The translations under genes were made by a program, and so were the position numbers. The notes beneath the pieces were generated by a model. It did not search any database and was not told the origin of the DNA. It saw only the letters and a program-made list of their open reading frames with translations. A stretch of 61,241 bases of DNA from a bacterium (GTDB lineage Bacteria; Zixibacteria; MSB-5A5; WJJR01): the NCBI GenBank assembly GCA_021813505.1, contig JAKAKI010000016.1, positions 1 through 61,241 on the forward strand, given 5' to 3'. Shown here one piece after another: positions 15,518-24,390 of the stretch (position 1 is the stretch's first letter; each line of letters opens with the position of its first letter).

Positions 15518-16597
15518 ATGATGGTGAAGGAATCGGCACATCTGGATACGGTCAATCCCGAAGTTTCCGTCGTTGTGCCGATGCACAACGAGATTGAGAA
15601 TCTTCCCGCCACCATCGATCGGATAGCGCGATCGCTGGCGGAGACGCTTTGCACGTTCGAGATTATCGCGGTCGATGACGGTTCCACTGATGCCACGGCG
15701 CGGCGGTTGGCGGCAATGGCGGAGGGCGATCCCCGGCTGCGCGTGGTCTCGTATCCCACAAATCGCGGCCGCGGTTATGCGCTCCGGCGGGGATTTGCGG
15801 CGGCGCGGGGCGGGATCATCGTGACCATCGACGCCGATTTGAGTTACGATCCCGTGCACATCGGCCAGATGCTTCAGGTGCTCCAGCAGCACCCCGACAC
15901 AGATTTTGTCGTCGGCTCGCCATATGCGAAGGGCGGTGACACAGTCAACGTCCCCCGTGGGCGGCTTTGGATTTCGCGTTGGGGCAATCGGGTTCTTGGA
16001 CTGGCGATGCCGGGAGGTCTCACCGCGGTGACCGGGATTCTGCGGGCGTATCGGCGCGCGGTTCTTGAAATGCTCGACCTTGAGTCGAATGATAAAGAAA
16101 TCCATCTCGAGATCGTGTCCAAGGCGCTGGCGGCGGGATTTGTCCCGATTGAGATGCCGGCGGTCTTGAAAGGGCGGATTCGGGGCAAGTCGAAATTCCT
16201 ACTGCGCGCCACGGTGGGTTCGCACCTCGTCTTCTCTTTTTACCAAAAGCCGGTTCTGCTGTTTGGATTGGTGGGGGCCATGATCCTGGGTTTGGGCCTG
16301 GGGTGCGGATTGCGGCTGGTTTATCTGTGGCATCTGGGGACACTCAACCCGGATCGGCCATTGGTGGCTTTGACAGTGATATTGCTTGTGGCCGGTTTAC
16401 AGGTTCTCCTGTTCGGTTTTCTGGGCTCCCAGATCGTACAGGTGAGACGCGAATTGTATCGCACGCAGAAAACCATCAAGTTGATCGCGCGAACAATGGA
16501 ACACCAGACTGCTGAAGTGACCCAAACTGAAAGAGCGATCCGACCCGGCCCCAGACAGGCGCGACACAAAACTGCTGAACAACCTGTGATTCATTGA
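15518..16597 (+). CDS. Family 2 glycosyltransferase with C-terminal helices
   Basis: A 359-residue protein. The GT-A domain has VSVVVPMHNEIENLP, EIIAVDDGSTDAT, NRGRGYALRRGFAAARG and the metal-binding IDADLSYDP (residues about 106-114). Two membrane segments (about 240-265 and 285-310) are followed by a cytoplasmic tail. This resembles dolichyl- or undecaprenyl-phosphate sugar transferases (DPM1/GtrB type), which charge a lipid carrier with a sugar. Its stop overlaps the start of the following glycosyltransferase (TGATG), so they are coupled. A GGG-containing leader precedes the first of two adjacent ATGs. Confidence 0.87.
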   Translation: MMVKESAHLDTVNPEVSVVVPMHNEIENLPATIDRIARSLAETLCTFEIIAVDDGSTDATARRLAAMAEGDPRLRVVSYPTNRGRGYALRRGFAAARGGIIVTIDADLSYDPVHIGQMLQVLQQHPDTDFVVGSPYAKGGDTVNVPRGRLWISRWGNRVLGLAMPGGLTAVTGILRAYRRAVLEMLDLESNDKEIHLEIVSKALAAGFVPIEMPAVLKGRIRGKSKFLLRATVGSHLVFSFYQKPVLLFGLVGAMILGLGLGCGLRLVYLWHLGTLNPDRPLVALTVILLVAGLQVLLFGFLGSQIVQVRRELYRTQKTIKLIARTMEHQTAEVTQTERAIRPGPRQARHKTAEQPVIH

Positions 16598-17853
16598 TGC
16601 GAATTCTCCTGATCAGCAACCGGTACCCGGCGGACGCGGATGATCACGCGTCGCCATTTGTTCCGTACTTTGCCGAAGCGCTGGCCGCACGCGGCGTGAA
16701 CGTCGATGTGCTGACCCCGGAATACGGTCGTGCCACTGTGCCGACGTCGGACGAACTCCGGGCTGTGTCGGGATGTGAGTCAGGCGTTGGGAGCGAGTTT
16801 CCGCCTTCGGTCAGCGTTCTTCGCTTCCCAACGGGCGCTACAGAACCAGTGGGCTCGTGGAATCTGTTGAATCCGATGTCGTGGGTGAAATTGTCGCGTT
16901 TTCTGAAAGCTGGGAGGCGGGCAGGAGAAGAGCTGTGCCGGACGCAGAGATACGATCATATCCTGGCGTTGTGGGCGCTCCCCTCTGGGCATTTCGCTCA
17001 TGCGCTCTCGCGCAAGTTCGGTGTCCCCTATTCGGTCTGGTGCCTTGGCTCAGACATCTACACATGGGCCAGGCGGCGCATCATACGCGACCGGATCGCC
17101 CATGTCCTCAAAGGTGCAAATGCGGTCTTTGGCGATGGCGAGGAGCTTTGCGAGCGCATTCGCACCTGGCTGGGGATTCATGCGACCTTCCTGCCATCGT
17201 TCCGTCCGCTGGAAGGACTCGAGGATTGCGAGCCACCTTCCCCCACCGAGGCGCCGCGATACCTTTATCTCGGCCGTCTCCATGGCGACAAAGGGATCTT
17301 TGAGCTCCTAACAGCGTTTGCCCATGTGCGCGTCGCATTGCCACTCGCGACTTTGCAGTATGTTGGCGATGGCCCTGGGAAAGAAGAGCTAGAGGATCGG
17401 GCCGAGGAGATGCGGTTCTATCATCGGCATGATCCTGATGCCGGCAGCGTTCACATCCGCGGCGCGGTTTCACATGCCGGAGTCGTGCGGGCGTTGAGAG
17501 ACTGTGACATTGTGGTCATTCCGACGCGGTCCGACAGTGTCCCGCTGGTCCTTACCGAGGCGGTGCAGGCAATGCGTCCGGTCATTGCGACCGATGTCGG
17601 TGATTTGGGCATGTTGATCCGACGGTATCAGGTGGGACAGGTGGTGCCATCAGCCGATGATTCCAGCCTCGCGGCGACCATGATGCGTATGGCGCATCAG
17701 CCGGCGTTCGACTTGAGGGGACGCACTGAGTTGCTGGTGCGATTCGATCCCAGGCGTGCGGCCAAGGTATTCTGTGATCAGGTCCTGCCTGCAGCCGGAA
17801 CTTCGGCGCAGACGAAAAAGCCGGAAACCACTGCAAAGATGGTCCCGGTGTGA
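16597..17853 (+). CDS. Family 4 glycosyltransferase
   Basis: A 418-residue GT-B protein: N-terminal RILLISNRYPADADDHASPF, a middle HALSRKFGVPYSVWCLGSD, and the C-terminal nucleotide-sugar half with YLYLGRLHGDKGIFELLTAF, YVGDGPGKEELE, RGAVSHAGVVRALRDCDIVV and PTRSDSVPLVLTEAVQAMRP. The last motif holds the E-x7-E pattern of retaining GT4 enzymes. The ATG overlaps the stop of the previous gene; a TTG three bases earlier also opens the frame. Likely a cytoplasmic sugar transferase for a glycolipid or exopolysaccharide, acting together with the GT2 protein. Confidence 0.88.
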   Translation: MRILLISNRYPADADDHASPFVPYFAEALAARGVNVDVLTPEYGRATVPTSDELRAVSGCESGVGSEFPPSVSVLRFPTGATEPVGSWNLLNPMSWVKLSRFLKAGRRAGEELCRTQRYDHILALWALPSGHFAHALSRKFGVPYSVWCLGSDIYTWARRRIIRDRIAHVLKGANAVFGDGEELCERIRTWLGIHATFLPSFRPLEGLEDCEPPSPTEAPRYLYLGRLHGDKGIFELLTAFAHVRVALPLATLQYVGDGPGKEELEDRAEEMRFYHRHDPDAGSVHIRGAVSHAGVVRALRDCDIVVIPTRSDSVPLVLTEAVQAMRPVIATDVGDLGMLIRRYQVGQVVPSADDSSLAATMMRMAHQPAFDLRGRTELLVRFDPRRAAKVFCDQVLPAAGTSAQTKKPETTAKMVPV

Positions 17854-17884
17854 TTACGTACACTGTAAGTACGGCTGGCTTGAC

Positions 17885-17956
17885 TGGGGAGTGGCCAAGC
17901 GGTAAGGCTCCCGGCTGTTAACCGGGTAAGCGCAGGTTCAAGTCCTGCCTCCCCAG
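17885..17956 (+). tRNA. tRNA-Asn (GTT)
   Basis: A 72-base cloverleaf: acceptor TGGGGAG pairs with CTCCCCA (discriminator G). The D-stem GCC/GGC encloses AAGCGGTAA. The anticodon stem CCCGG/CCGGG holds loop CTGTTAA with anticodon GTT. The T-arm is GCAGG-TTCAAGT-CCTGC. No CCA is encoded. It lies 31 bases after the GT4 stop. Confidence 0.93.
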
Positions 17957-18153
17957 CGTTGCATTCGATAGACTTCCACAACGCACTCATATCTTCCTAG
18001 ATGTTCTGCCCCCTCGGCCGAGCGTTCGTGTATTGCCACCCGTCTGCCAAGCCGTTGGGGCCTATCCAGTACGCCCCAACGGATACGGCCTGACATAATC
18101 TTGGGATTGTCCCGAAATCCGGAAGATTTTACACATTCCTGATCGAATCTGCG

Positions 18154-18175
18154 CGTATGATTCATACGTATGAAT
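18154..18175. promoter_or_regulatory. Overlapping palindromes, likely TetR operator
   Basis: CGTATGATTCATACG at 18154-18168 (7-bp arms) overlaps the perfect 16-bp palindrome ATTCATACGTATGAAT at 18160-18175. The latter covers the ATG of the tetR gene at 18170. This is a typical arrangement for autorepression by a TetR dimer; that this regulator binds it is inferred. Confidence 0.65.
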
Positions 18176-18841
18176 GAATCACAAACCACACGTGATACGT
18201 TGATCGTGGCCGCCCGCGCCCTGTTTGCTCGAAATGGCTATGAGGGAACCTCGATCAAGGCCATCACCACCCGGGCCAGGGCCAATTTGGGGGCGGTCAC
18301 GTACCATTTTGGCGCCAAGGAAGAACTGTACTACGCGGTGCTTCGGTCGGTCGGGGAGCCATTCAAGGTGCGGCTCCTTGCTGCTGCGGCACAGCCCGGC
18401 CCACCACTCGATCGCATCGAGGGGTTTGTCCGGGCTTTCTTCGATCACCTGTGCGACCACAGCGAAATGCCGTCGCTGATGATGCATGAGCTGTCACTCC
18501 GGCGCCCTGTTCCGTCGCCGCTACGGGGGATCATGGGAACGATATTCCGCACGGTCGCGGGCTTGATTCGTGAAGGGCAGAAGGATGGCACGATTATCGG
18601 CGGGGAGCCCAGGCTCCTGGTCGTCAGCGTGCTGGCATTGCCGGCCTATGTGATGTGGATGCGCGTGCCGCTCGGTGAAGTCGTCGGACTCGATACCCAT
18701 GATCATCGCGTGCGCGAACAGATTCTCGACCACATCGTGATCTCGATCCGGCGCAGCATTGAAACACAGCAGGTCAAACGGCCAATGCGCCGTCCTGCCG
18801 CGAGTGGTTCCAGAAGGCGTGCGAGGAGGCGTGAGTCATGA
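18170..18841 (+). CDS. TetR-family regulator, CecR/YbiH-like
   Basis: A 223-residue protein. The N-terminal helix-turn-helix reads TLIVAARALFARNGYEGTSI, then NLGAVTYHFGAKEELYYAVL (residues about 10-60). The AVTYHFG recognition helix and the C-terminal part are like CecR (YbiH) of E. coli, which controls a HlyD/ABC-2 exporter. The tail is very basic (RRPAASGSRRRARRRES). Its stop overlaps the tolC-like gene by 4 bases, so repressor and exporter form one operon. The palindrome over its start codon suggests autoregulation; the effector is unknown. Confidence 0.87.
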   Translation: MNESQTTRDTLIVAARALFARNGYEGTSIKAITTRARANLGAVTYHFGAKEELYYAVLRSVGEPFKVRLLAAAAQPGPPLDRIEGFVRAFFDHLCDHSEMPSLMMHELSLRRPVPSPLRGIMGTIFRTVAGLIREGQKDGTIIGGEPRLLVVSVLALPAYVMWMRVPLGEVVGLDTHDHRVREQILDHIVISIRRSIETQQVKRPMRRPAASGSRRRARRRES

Positions 18842-20211
18842 GTCGACGATGTTTCACAATCTTGGTGACGATCTTGCTGGCGGCAACTCAAGGGGTAGGC
18901 TCTGCCTCGCGGGAAGTAGCGGCTGCCACACGAATAACCCTGGCGGATGCGGTTGCGCTGGCACTGGGACAATATCCCGGCATCGGATTGGCCCGGGCCA
19001 AATCCGACGAGGCGCACGCCGCGATCCGTGAGGCGTTCGCGGCGTGGCTGCCGACTCTGCAGCTCGGAGCGACGGCCATGTGGTACGAAAAGCCGATGCT
19101 GGTTTTCCCGCTTCACGGTCTGGATCCCTTGTCGCTAGTGACTCCGGGACAGGGGCCGCAGTTCGACCGGGCCTTGGTTCAGGGCGCGTTGACGCTGGAC
19201 TACACGCTGTTTGACGCTGGGCGCAACGCCAAGGTACGGCGGGCGCGGTATCAGGCGGCGGCGGCAGACGCCGGATTGAATGCGTCTCAGCAGGCGGTGG
19301 CATTGCGGGTGATCAATGCGTATCTCGGCGTACTCGCCAAACGCGAGACCCTGGCCGCGCACGATCGCCGGCTGGAGTCACTGGAATCGGAGTTGTCCCG
19401 CGCGCACAAGCTGCGCGACGTCGGGCGCGCCGCGGACGTGGAAGTGCTGCGCGTTGAGGCCGCATTGTCGACCGCACAGGCCGACAGGGTGCATCTGTTC
19501 ACCGAACTGGACACGGCGGAACGTGAATTGGCCCGGTTGATCGACATCCCGTACGAGCAGATTCAAACGGATGAATTGTCCTGGGTGGCGCAGGCGGATA
19601 CGACCGTCATGGCTCGTGACAGCGCGTTGGCGATGGCAAGGGGTTCAAGCCCCAATCTGACGCAGGCATCGCGCCAGGCCGACGCGGCGCAGGCCGGCCG
19701 GACTGCCGCGCGCGGGACGATGTGGCCGGTACTGCGCGCCACAAGTGCCTATGTTGACCGAGGGGCGAGTCCAGGTGTTTACAAAGCCGAATGGAACGCC
19801 GGGTTGGTGCTCGCTTATCCCCTGTTTACCGGTGGAGCGGTTCGAAGCGCTATTGCGCGAGCGGACGCGGCGGCTATCGGAGCACAGGAGCAATTGCGCC
19901 TGGCGCAACTGCAACTGGCGGAGGACATCGATCGCGCACTGGGGGCGGTGCGTGAGTCACGAGCGCGGGTGAGAAGCCTCGATGATGCCGTCAGCCGCTT
20001 TACGGAAGTCGTGCGAATCGAGAAACTCTCGCTGGAGACTGGTGCGCGCACACAAACGGATTACCTGCGCGCTGAAGCTGATCTATTGTCGGCAAGAGCA
20101 GGTCTCGCCGAAGCGCGCCGGGGAGAGATTGCCGCTCGCGCGGAACTGGCGCGCGTCACCGGCCAGTTGTCGTCCCACTGGATTGCCAACTCATTGGAGA
20201 ATCGCGAATGA
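18838..20211 (+). CDS. TolC-family outer-membrane efflux protein
   Basis: A 457-residue protein with a signal peptide (FTILVTILLAATQGVGSASR) and two outer-membrane-efflux repeats rich in Ala/Arg/Glu coiled coil: ITLADAVALALGQYPGIGLARAKSDEA near the start and a second half beginning around residue 250. LDYTLFDAGRNAKVRRARYQ and LAYPLFTGGAVRSAIARADA are the paired motifs before each helical hairpin. It should form the trimeric outer-membrane channel of the exporter encoded downstream. It overlaps both neighbours by 4 bases. E. coli ybhGFSR lacks a dedicated channel gene, so this operon is more complete. Confidence 0.9.
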   Translation: MSRRCFTILVTILLAATQGVGSASREVAAATRITLADAVALALGQYPGIGLARAKSDEAHAAIREAFAAWLPTLQLGATAMWYEKPMLVFPLHGLDPLSLVTPGQGPQFDRALVQGALTLDYTLFDAGRNAKVRRARYQAAAADAGLNASQQAVALRVINAYLGVLAKRETLAAHDRRLESLESELSRAHKLRDVGRAADVEVLRVEAALSTAQADRVHLFTELDTAERELARLIDIPYEQIQTDELSWVAQADTTVMARDSALAMARGSSPNLTQASRQADAAQAGRTAARGTMWPVLRATSAYVDRGASPGVYKAEWNAGLVLAYPLFTGGAVRSAIARADAAAIGAQEQLRLAQLQLAEDIDRALGAVRESRARVRSLDDAVSRFTEVVRIEKLSLETGARTQTDYLRAEADLLSARAGLAEARRGEIAARAELARVTGQLSSHWIANSLENRE

Positions 20212-21194
20212 ACTCAAGGAAGCGCATTTCCATCATCGCCGCACTGGTGATCACAGTTGCGGCCTCTCTATTAATCATCTGCCGTGGCCGTGGCGCGAAT
20301 GGATCGCTGCAGGTCTCAGGCACGGTGGAGGCCACCGAGGCACAACTGGGATTCCAGGCGCCAGGACGGATCGAGGTCATCTCAGTGAAGGAGGGCGACC
20401 AGATCACAGCGGGCACCGAACTGGCGCGGCTGGACCGCTCGGAAGCACAGGCCCGTCGCGATCAGGCCGACGCTCAACTGGCCGCCGCGCGCGCACTTCT
20501 CGCTGAAATGGAAAGCGGCTTCCGTTCGGAAGAAGTCGCACAGGCGCGCGCCGCCCGTAACGCGGCGCAGGACAAATTGTCCGATGCGCAACGTGATCTG
20601 GAACGAACCCGCAAACTTCGGGATGGCGGTGCGGTCAGCCAGGAGATGCTCGACAAAGCCACTACGCTCGAAGAGGTGGCCAAGAGTCAATTCACGCAGG
20701 CGGATGAACAAGCACGCATGGTGGAAAGCGGGGCACGCAAGGAACGTATCGATGCCCAGCGAGCCATGGTAGCGCAGGGCGAGGCGGCGGTGCGCTCGGT
20801 GGATGCATTGTTACGCAACATGACGATTCGCTCGGAATTCGACGGCATCGTCTCGGTGCGCCACCGTGAACCCGGCGAAATCGTACCAGCCGGATCGCCC
20901 GTGCTGACGATCATCAACCGGGACGACCGCTGGATTCGCATCTATATCCCGGAAACCAAGATTGGGACCGTGCGCATCGGACAGAAAGCCTCCATCACCT
21001 CAGACAGTTATCCGAACAAGTCGTACCAGGGTGAAGTCGTCTACATTTCGACCCAGGCGGAATTCACGCCAAAGACTGTGCAGACCACTGAAGAACGCGT
21101 GAAGCTGGTGTACGCCGTCAAAGTGCGTATCACCGGCGATGCCGCCTATGACTTGAAACCTGGCATGCCCGCAGATGTCCGTCTGGAGCCATGA
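20208..21194 (+). CDS. HlyD-family periplasmic adaptor (YbhG-like)
   Basis: A 328-residue protein with a single N-terminal signal anchor (IIAALVITVAASLLIICRG). A biotinyl-lipoyl half-motif follows (GTVEATEAQLGFQAPGRIEV, then GDQITAGTELARLD), then a long coiled coil (about 85-200) and the second half-motif (SEFDGIVSVRHREPGEIVPA, GSPVLTIINRDD). A beta-barrel domain with PETKIGTVRIGQKASI completes it. It bridges the inner-membrane ABC transporter to the TolC-like channel. It overlaps neighbours by 4 bases at each end. Confidence 0.9.
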   Translation: MNSRKRISIIAALVITVAASLLIICRGRGANGSLQVSGTVEATEAQLGFQAPGRIEVISVKEGDQITAGTELARLDRSEAQARRDQADAQLAAARALLAEMESGFRSEEVAQARAARNAAQDKLSDAQRDLERTRKLRDGGAVSQEMLDKATTLEEVAKSQFTQADEQARMVESGARKERIDAQRAMVAQGEAAVRSVDALLRNMTIRSEFDGIVSVRHREPGEIVPAGSPVLTIINRDDRWIRIYIPETKIGTVRIGQKASITSDSYPNKSYQGEVVYISTQAEFTPKTVQTTEERVKLVYAVKVRITGDAAYDLKPGMPADVRLEP

Positions 21195-22135
21195 TAGTGC
21201 CCGCGCAACAGGGGACAATCGAGACGCAGGAACTCACCCGGCGATTCGGCGAACTGAACGCGGTTGATCGCCTGACATTTGTCGTCAATCCCGGCGAGTT
21301 GTTTGGCCTGGTGGGGCCCGATGGCGCTGGCAAGACCACGACATTGCGGATGCTAGCAGGGGTCCTGCGGCCGACCTCGGGGGATGCGCGGCTGAATGGA
21401 ATCAGCGTGGCGCGCGATCCCGAGCGCGTCAAACATACCATCGCCTACATGTCCCAGCGTTTCGGATTGTACGGCGATCTAACCGTTCTGGAGAATCTCA
21501 ACTTTTATGCGGATCTGTATTGCGTACCCCGGGCCGAACGGTCTAAACGGATGGAACGGCTCTTCGCATTTTCCAATCTCGGTGCTTTCAAGGACAGGCT
21601 GGCCGCGCGGTTGTCGGGCGGGATGAAGCAGAAACTCGGACTGTCTTGCGCGCTGATTCATCAGCCTCAGATTCTGCTTCTGGACGAGCCGACATTCGGC
21701 GTCGATCCGATCTCACGGCGTGATTTGTGGCTCATTGTCCATGAGATGGTGGCGCAGGGTGTGACGGTTGTCGCCAGCACCGCATATATGGACGAGGCGG
21801 AGCGGTTCGACCGGCTGGCACTCCTCCACCGGGGACGGGTCCTGGCCATCGATACACCATCGACACTTCAAACCGCCGGGTCGGCGGAGATTGTAGCCAT
21901 CCAGGTTGATCGGGCGCGCGAGGCTCGTGATGCGGCATTGCGTCATCCGGCGGTGCGCCGGGCCTCGGTGTTCGGCGACCATCTTCACCTGACGGTGTTG
22001 TCGATGGAACGCGACTGGCCAGCGGTCGGCGCAGCACTCAGTCATGCGGGCTTTGCGTTCACTCAGGCCGAGCGAATCGTCCCCTCTCTCGAGGATGTGT
22101 TCATCGATCGTATCGCCGAGGCGGGGGGGGAATGA
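21191..22135 (+). CDS. ABC transporter ATP-binding subunit 1
   Basis: A 314-residue ATPase. Walker A is GPDGAGKTTTLRML (Asp replacing the usual Asn), the Q-loop region is AYMSQRFGLYGDLTVLENL, the signature is LSGGMKQKLGL and Walker B is ILLLDEPTFGVDP. The switch region reads VASTAYMDEAERFD, where the usual H-loop histidine (STH-Y-M) is replaced by Ala. The C-terminal extension is typical of ABC-2 multidrug exporters. Together with the next gene it corresponds to the N-terminal and C-terminal halves of E. coli YbhF, here encoded separately. Overlaps of 4 bases couple it to both neighbours. Confidence 0.9.
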   Translation: MIVPAQQGTIETQELTRRFGELNAVDRLTFVVNPGELFGLVGPDGAGKTTTLRMLAGVLRPTSGDARLNGISVARDPERVKHTIAYMSQRFGLYGDLTVLENLNFYADLYCVPRAERSKRMERLFAFSNLGAFKDRLAARLSGGMKQKLGLSCALIHQPQILLLDEPTFGVDPISRRDLWLIVHEMVAQGVTVVASTAYMDEAERFDRLALLHRGRVLAIDTPSTLQTAGSAEIVAIQVDRAREARDAALRHPAVRRASVFGDHLHLTVLSMERDWPAVGAALSHAGFAFTQAERIVPSLEDVFIDRIAEAGGE

Positions 22136-23076
22136 ACGCTCAGGCTGCGGTCAGCATTCAGGACCTGACGAAGGTCTTCGGCCGCTTCGTCGCGGTGGAT
22201 CGTGTCACGCTCGATGTGAATCAGAGTGAGATATTCGGCTTTCTCGGGCCGAACGGCGCAGGCAAGACGACCACGATCAAGATGCTGATCGGGCTGCTGC
22301 TGCCGACCTCCGGGCAGGGCACGGTCGCCGGATTCGATATCATGACTGAAACAGAAGAGATCAAACGCAACATCGGGTACATGTCCCAGTTGTTCTCGCT
22401 GTATGCGGATCTGACGGTCGGGGAAAACATCGCCTTCTTCTCCGGCCTCTACAGTGTGCCGCAGGCCCGGCGCGCCGGGCGGCGTGACTGGGTACTCGAA
22501 ATGGCAGGGCTGACCGATCAGCGCAGTCGGTTGACCGGAGAATTGCCGTTGGGCTGGAAGCAACGGCTGGCGCTGGGATGCGCGATTCTGCATGAGCCGC
22601 CGCTGCTGTTCCTCGATGAACCGACGTCCGGTGTCGATCCGATTTCGCGGCGCAGTTTCTGGGACCTCATTTATTCGCTCACCGACAACGGAACGACGGT
22701 GTTCGTGAGCACGCATTACATGGAAGAGGCGGAGTATTGCCATCGTCTCGCACTCATGAATCGGGGGAAGCTGATCGCGCTGGACCGGCCAGCGCAGTTA
22801 CGCGCGCAATTGCCTGAGCCGCTCCTGGAGATTCAAACGCAGCACAGTCCGCAAATCGTCGATGCATTGCGCGGTGTCCCGGGAGTGCTCGAGGCGGGGA
22901 TGTTTGGGCGGGCGGTGCACGTCATGGTGCATAATGCGGCCAGGGCGCGCGGTGAGATCGCTGAACATCTCCGCGCACATGGCCTCGGATTCGCTGACAT
23001 TCAGGAAATCCCTCCCTCGCTGGAAGATGTTTTCATCGCGCGCGTGCATGCGGAAGGAGGGGCGGCGGTTGATTAA
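22132..23076 (+). CDS. ABC transporter ATP-binding subunit 2
   Basis: A 314-residue ATPase with Walker A GPNGAGKTTTIKML, Q-loop YMSQLFSLYADLTVGENI, Walker B LLFLDEPTSGVDP and H-loop VSTHYMEEAEY. The signature is degenerate: ELPLGWKQRLALG in place of LSGGQ. With subunit 1 lacking its H-loop histidine, the pair should have one standard and one weakened ATP site, as in other asymmetric ABC dimers. A palindromic repeat lies between this gene and the first permease. Confidence 0.9.
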   Translation: MNAQAAVSIQDLTKVFGRFVAVDRVTLDVNQSEIFGFLGPNGAGKTTTIKMLIGLLLPTSGQGTVAGFDIMTETEEIKRNIGYMSQLFSLYADLTVGENIAFFSGLYSVPQARRAGRRDWVLEMAGLTDQRSRLTGELPLGWKQRLALGCAILHEPPLLFLDEPTSGVDPISRRSFWDLIYSLTDNGTTVFVSTHYMEEAEYCHRLALMNRGKLIALDRPAQLRAQLPEPLLEIQTQHSPQIVDALRGVPGVLEAGMFGRAVHVMVHNAARARGEIAEHLRAHGLGFADIQEIPPSLEDVFIARVHAEGGAAVD

Positions 23077-23106
23077 CCACCCTCACATTGCTCCCAAGGT
23101 CTCAGA

Positions 23107-23235
23107 GGGAGGGCGAGGCTCCTGCCGAGCCTCTTCTCATGCGTGTGTAACAGTCCCCGTGGGGGTGGAACCCTCATTGGGACCTCGCGTTCATTTGCGC
23201 GCGGGTAGATGGCTCGGCAGGAGCCTCGCCCTCCC
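23107..23235. repeat. Palindromic repeat inside the export operon
   Basis: Two perfect 25-bp inverted arms at 23107-23131 and 23211-23235 (core GAGGCTCCTGCCGAGCC) with a 79-base loop. It fills most of the 195-base gap between the second ATPase and the first permease. The arms could form a long RNA hairpin within the operon transcript. Confidence 0.85.
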
Positions 23236-23271
23236 TTTCGCCGGGATAGTGCCAGCGACACGAGGTTCGTC

Positions 23272-24390
23272 ATGCTGAATTGGATGCGGCTGGCAGCGAT
23301 TGCGCGCAAGGAAGTCATCCAGCTTCGGCGGGATTTTCGCAGTTTGATTCTGGCGTTCCTGCTCCCCGTTCTCCTGCTCATCTTGTTTGGATATGCGATT
23401 ACGTGGGACGTCGACGACATCCCGCTGGCGGTGGTTGATCAGGACAATACTGTTGCCAGCCGGGAGCTGGTCAGCGCGTTTCTTTCGTCGCACTACTTCA
23501 CTTTGCACACCCGATTGGATCGCACGAGCGAGATCGAGCCGCTCCTGGACCGGCGGACGATCCGTATCGGGCTCGTGATTCCACCGAAATTCTCCTCTGA
23601 CCTTGCCACCGGACGCACGGCACAGTTGCAGGCGATTGTTGACGGCAGCGATGCCAACACGGCGACGATCGTCCTGGCGTACACCCAGGCGGTCGTGCAG
23701 AAATACTCAGCGGCGATTCTGCTCAAGGGATCGTCCGTGAAGATGCCGGTTACAGCCGAAAGCCGTGTCTGGTACAACGAGGAGCTGAAGAGCCGCAATA
23801 TGATCGTCCCGGGGCTGGTGGCGGTGATCATGATGATTATCGCCGCGATGCTCACATCGTTGACCATCGCGCGCGAGTGGGAACGCGGGACGATGGAGCA
23901 ATTGGCGGCGACGCCGGTGACGCGGCTGGAGGTTGTGCTCGGCAAGATGCTCCCGTATATCGCCATCGGCCTGATCGACGTGGCAGTGAGTTCACTTCTT
24001 GGGGTTTTGCTTTTTGGCGTGGCCTTCCGGGGCAATCCGTTTTTGCTGGCGGTGCTGTCGTTCTTCTTCCTTTGTGGAGCGCTCGGACTGGGGATGTTTA
24101 TTTCGGCGCTCGCCAAGTCGCAGTTGCTGGCCACCCAGTTCGCGATGGTGATTACCTTCCTGCCCGCCTACCTGCTGTCCGGGTTCATGTTCGCGATTGA
24201 TGTGATGCCTGTGCCGTTACAGGTGATCACGTTCCTGGTACCGGCCCGCTACTTTCTCGTCGTGACGCGCGGGATATTTCTGAAGGGTGTTGGTATCGAA
24301 GTCTTGTGGGTCCAAGGGTTGTTGATGGTGGCCTTCGCAGCACTCGGATTCCTGCTGGCGGTGCGAGTCTTTCGCAAGGAGCTGGCATGA
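23272..24390 (+). CDS. ABC-2 permease 1 (YbhS/YbhR-like)
   Basis: A 372-residue protein, start ATG 23272 with GAGG 6 bases upstream. The longer open frame reads into the repeat, so I reject it. The first helix is followed by a large extracytoplasmic domain (about 45-175), then five helices near 180-370. IAREWERGTMEQLAATPVTR and GKMLPYIAIGLIDVAVSS are the conserved ABC-2 membrane motifs of drug and lipid exporters. It forms the inner-membrane channel with the next gene, which overlaps it by 4 bases. Confidence 0.88.
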   Translation: MLNWMRLAAIARKEVIQLRRDFRSLILAFLLPVLLLILFGYAITWDVDDIPLAVVDQDNTVASRELVSAFLSSHYFTLHTRLDRTSEIEPLLDRRTIRIGLVIPPKFSSDLATGRTAQLQAIVDGSDANTATIVLAYTQAVVQKYSAAILLKGSSVKMPVTAESRVWYNEELKSRNMIVPGLVAVIMMIIAAMLTSLTIAREWERGTMEQLAATPVTRLEVVLGKMLPYIAIGLIDVAVSSLLGVLLFGVAFRGNPFLLAVLSFFFLCGALGLGMFISALAKSQLLATQFAMVITFLPAYLLSGFMFAIDVMPVPLQVITFLVPARYFLVVTRGIFLKGVGIEVLWVQGLLMVAFAALGFLLAVRVFRKELA

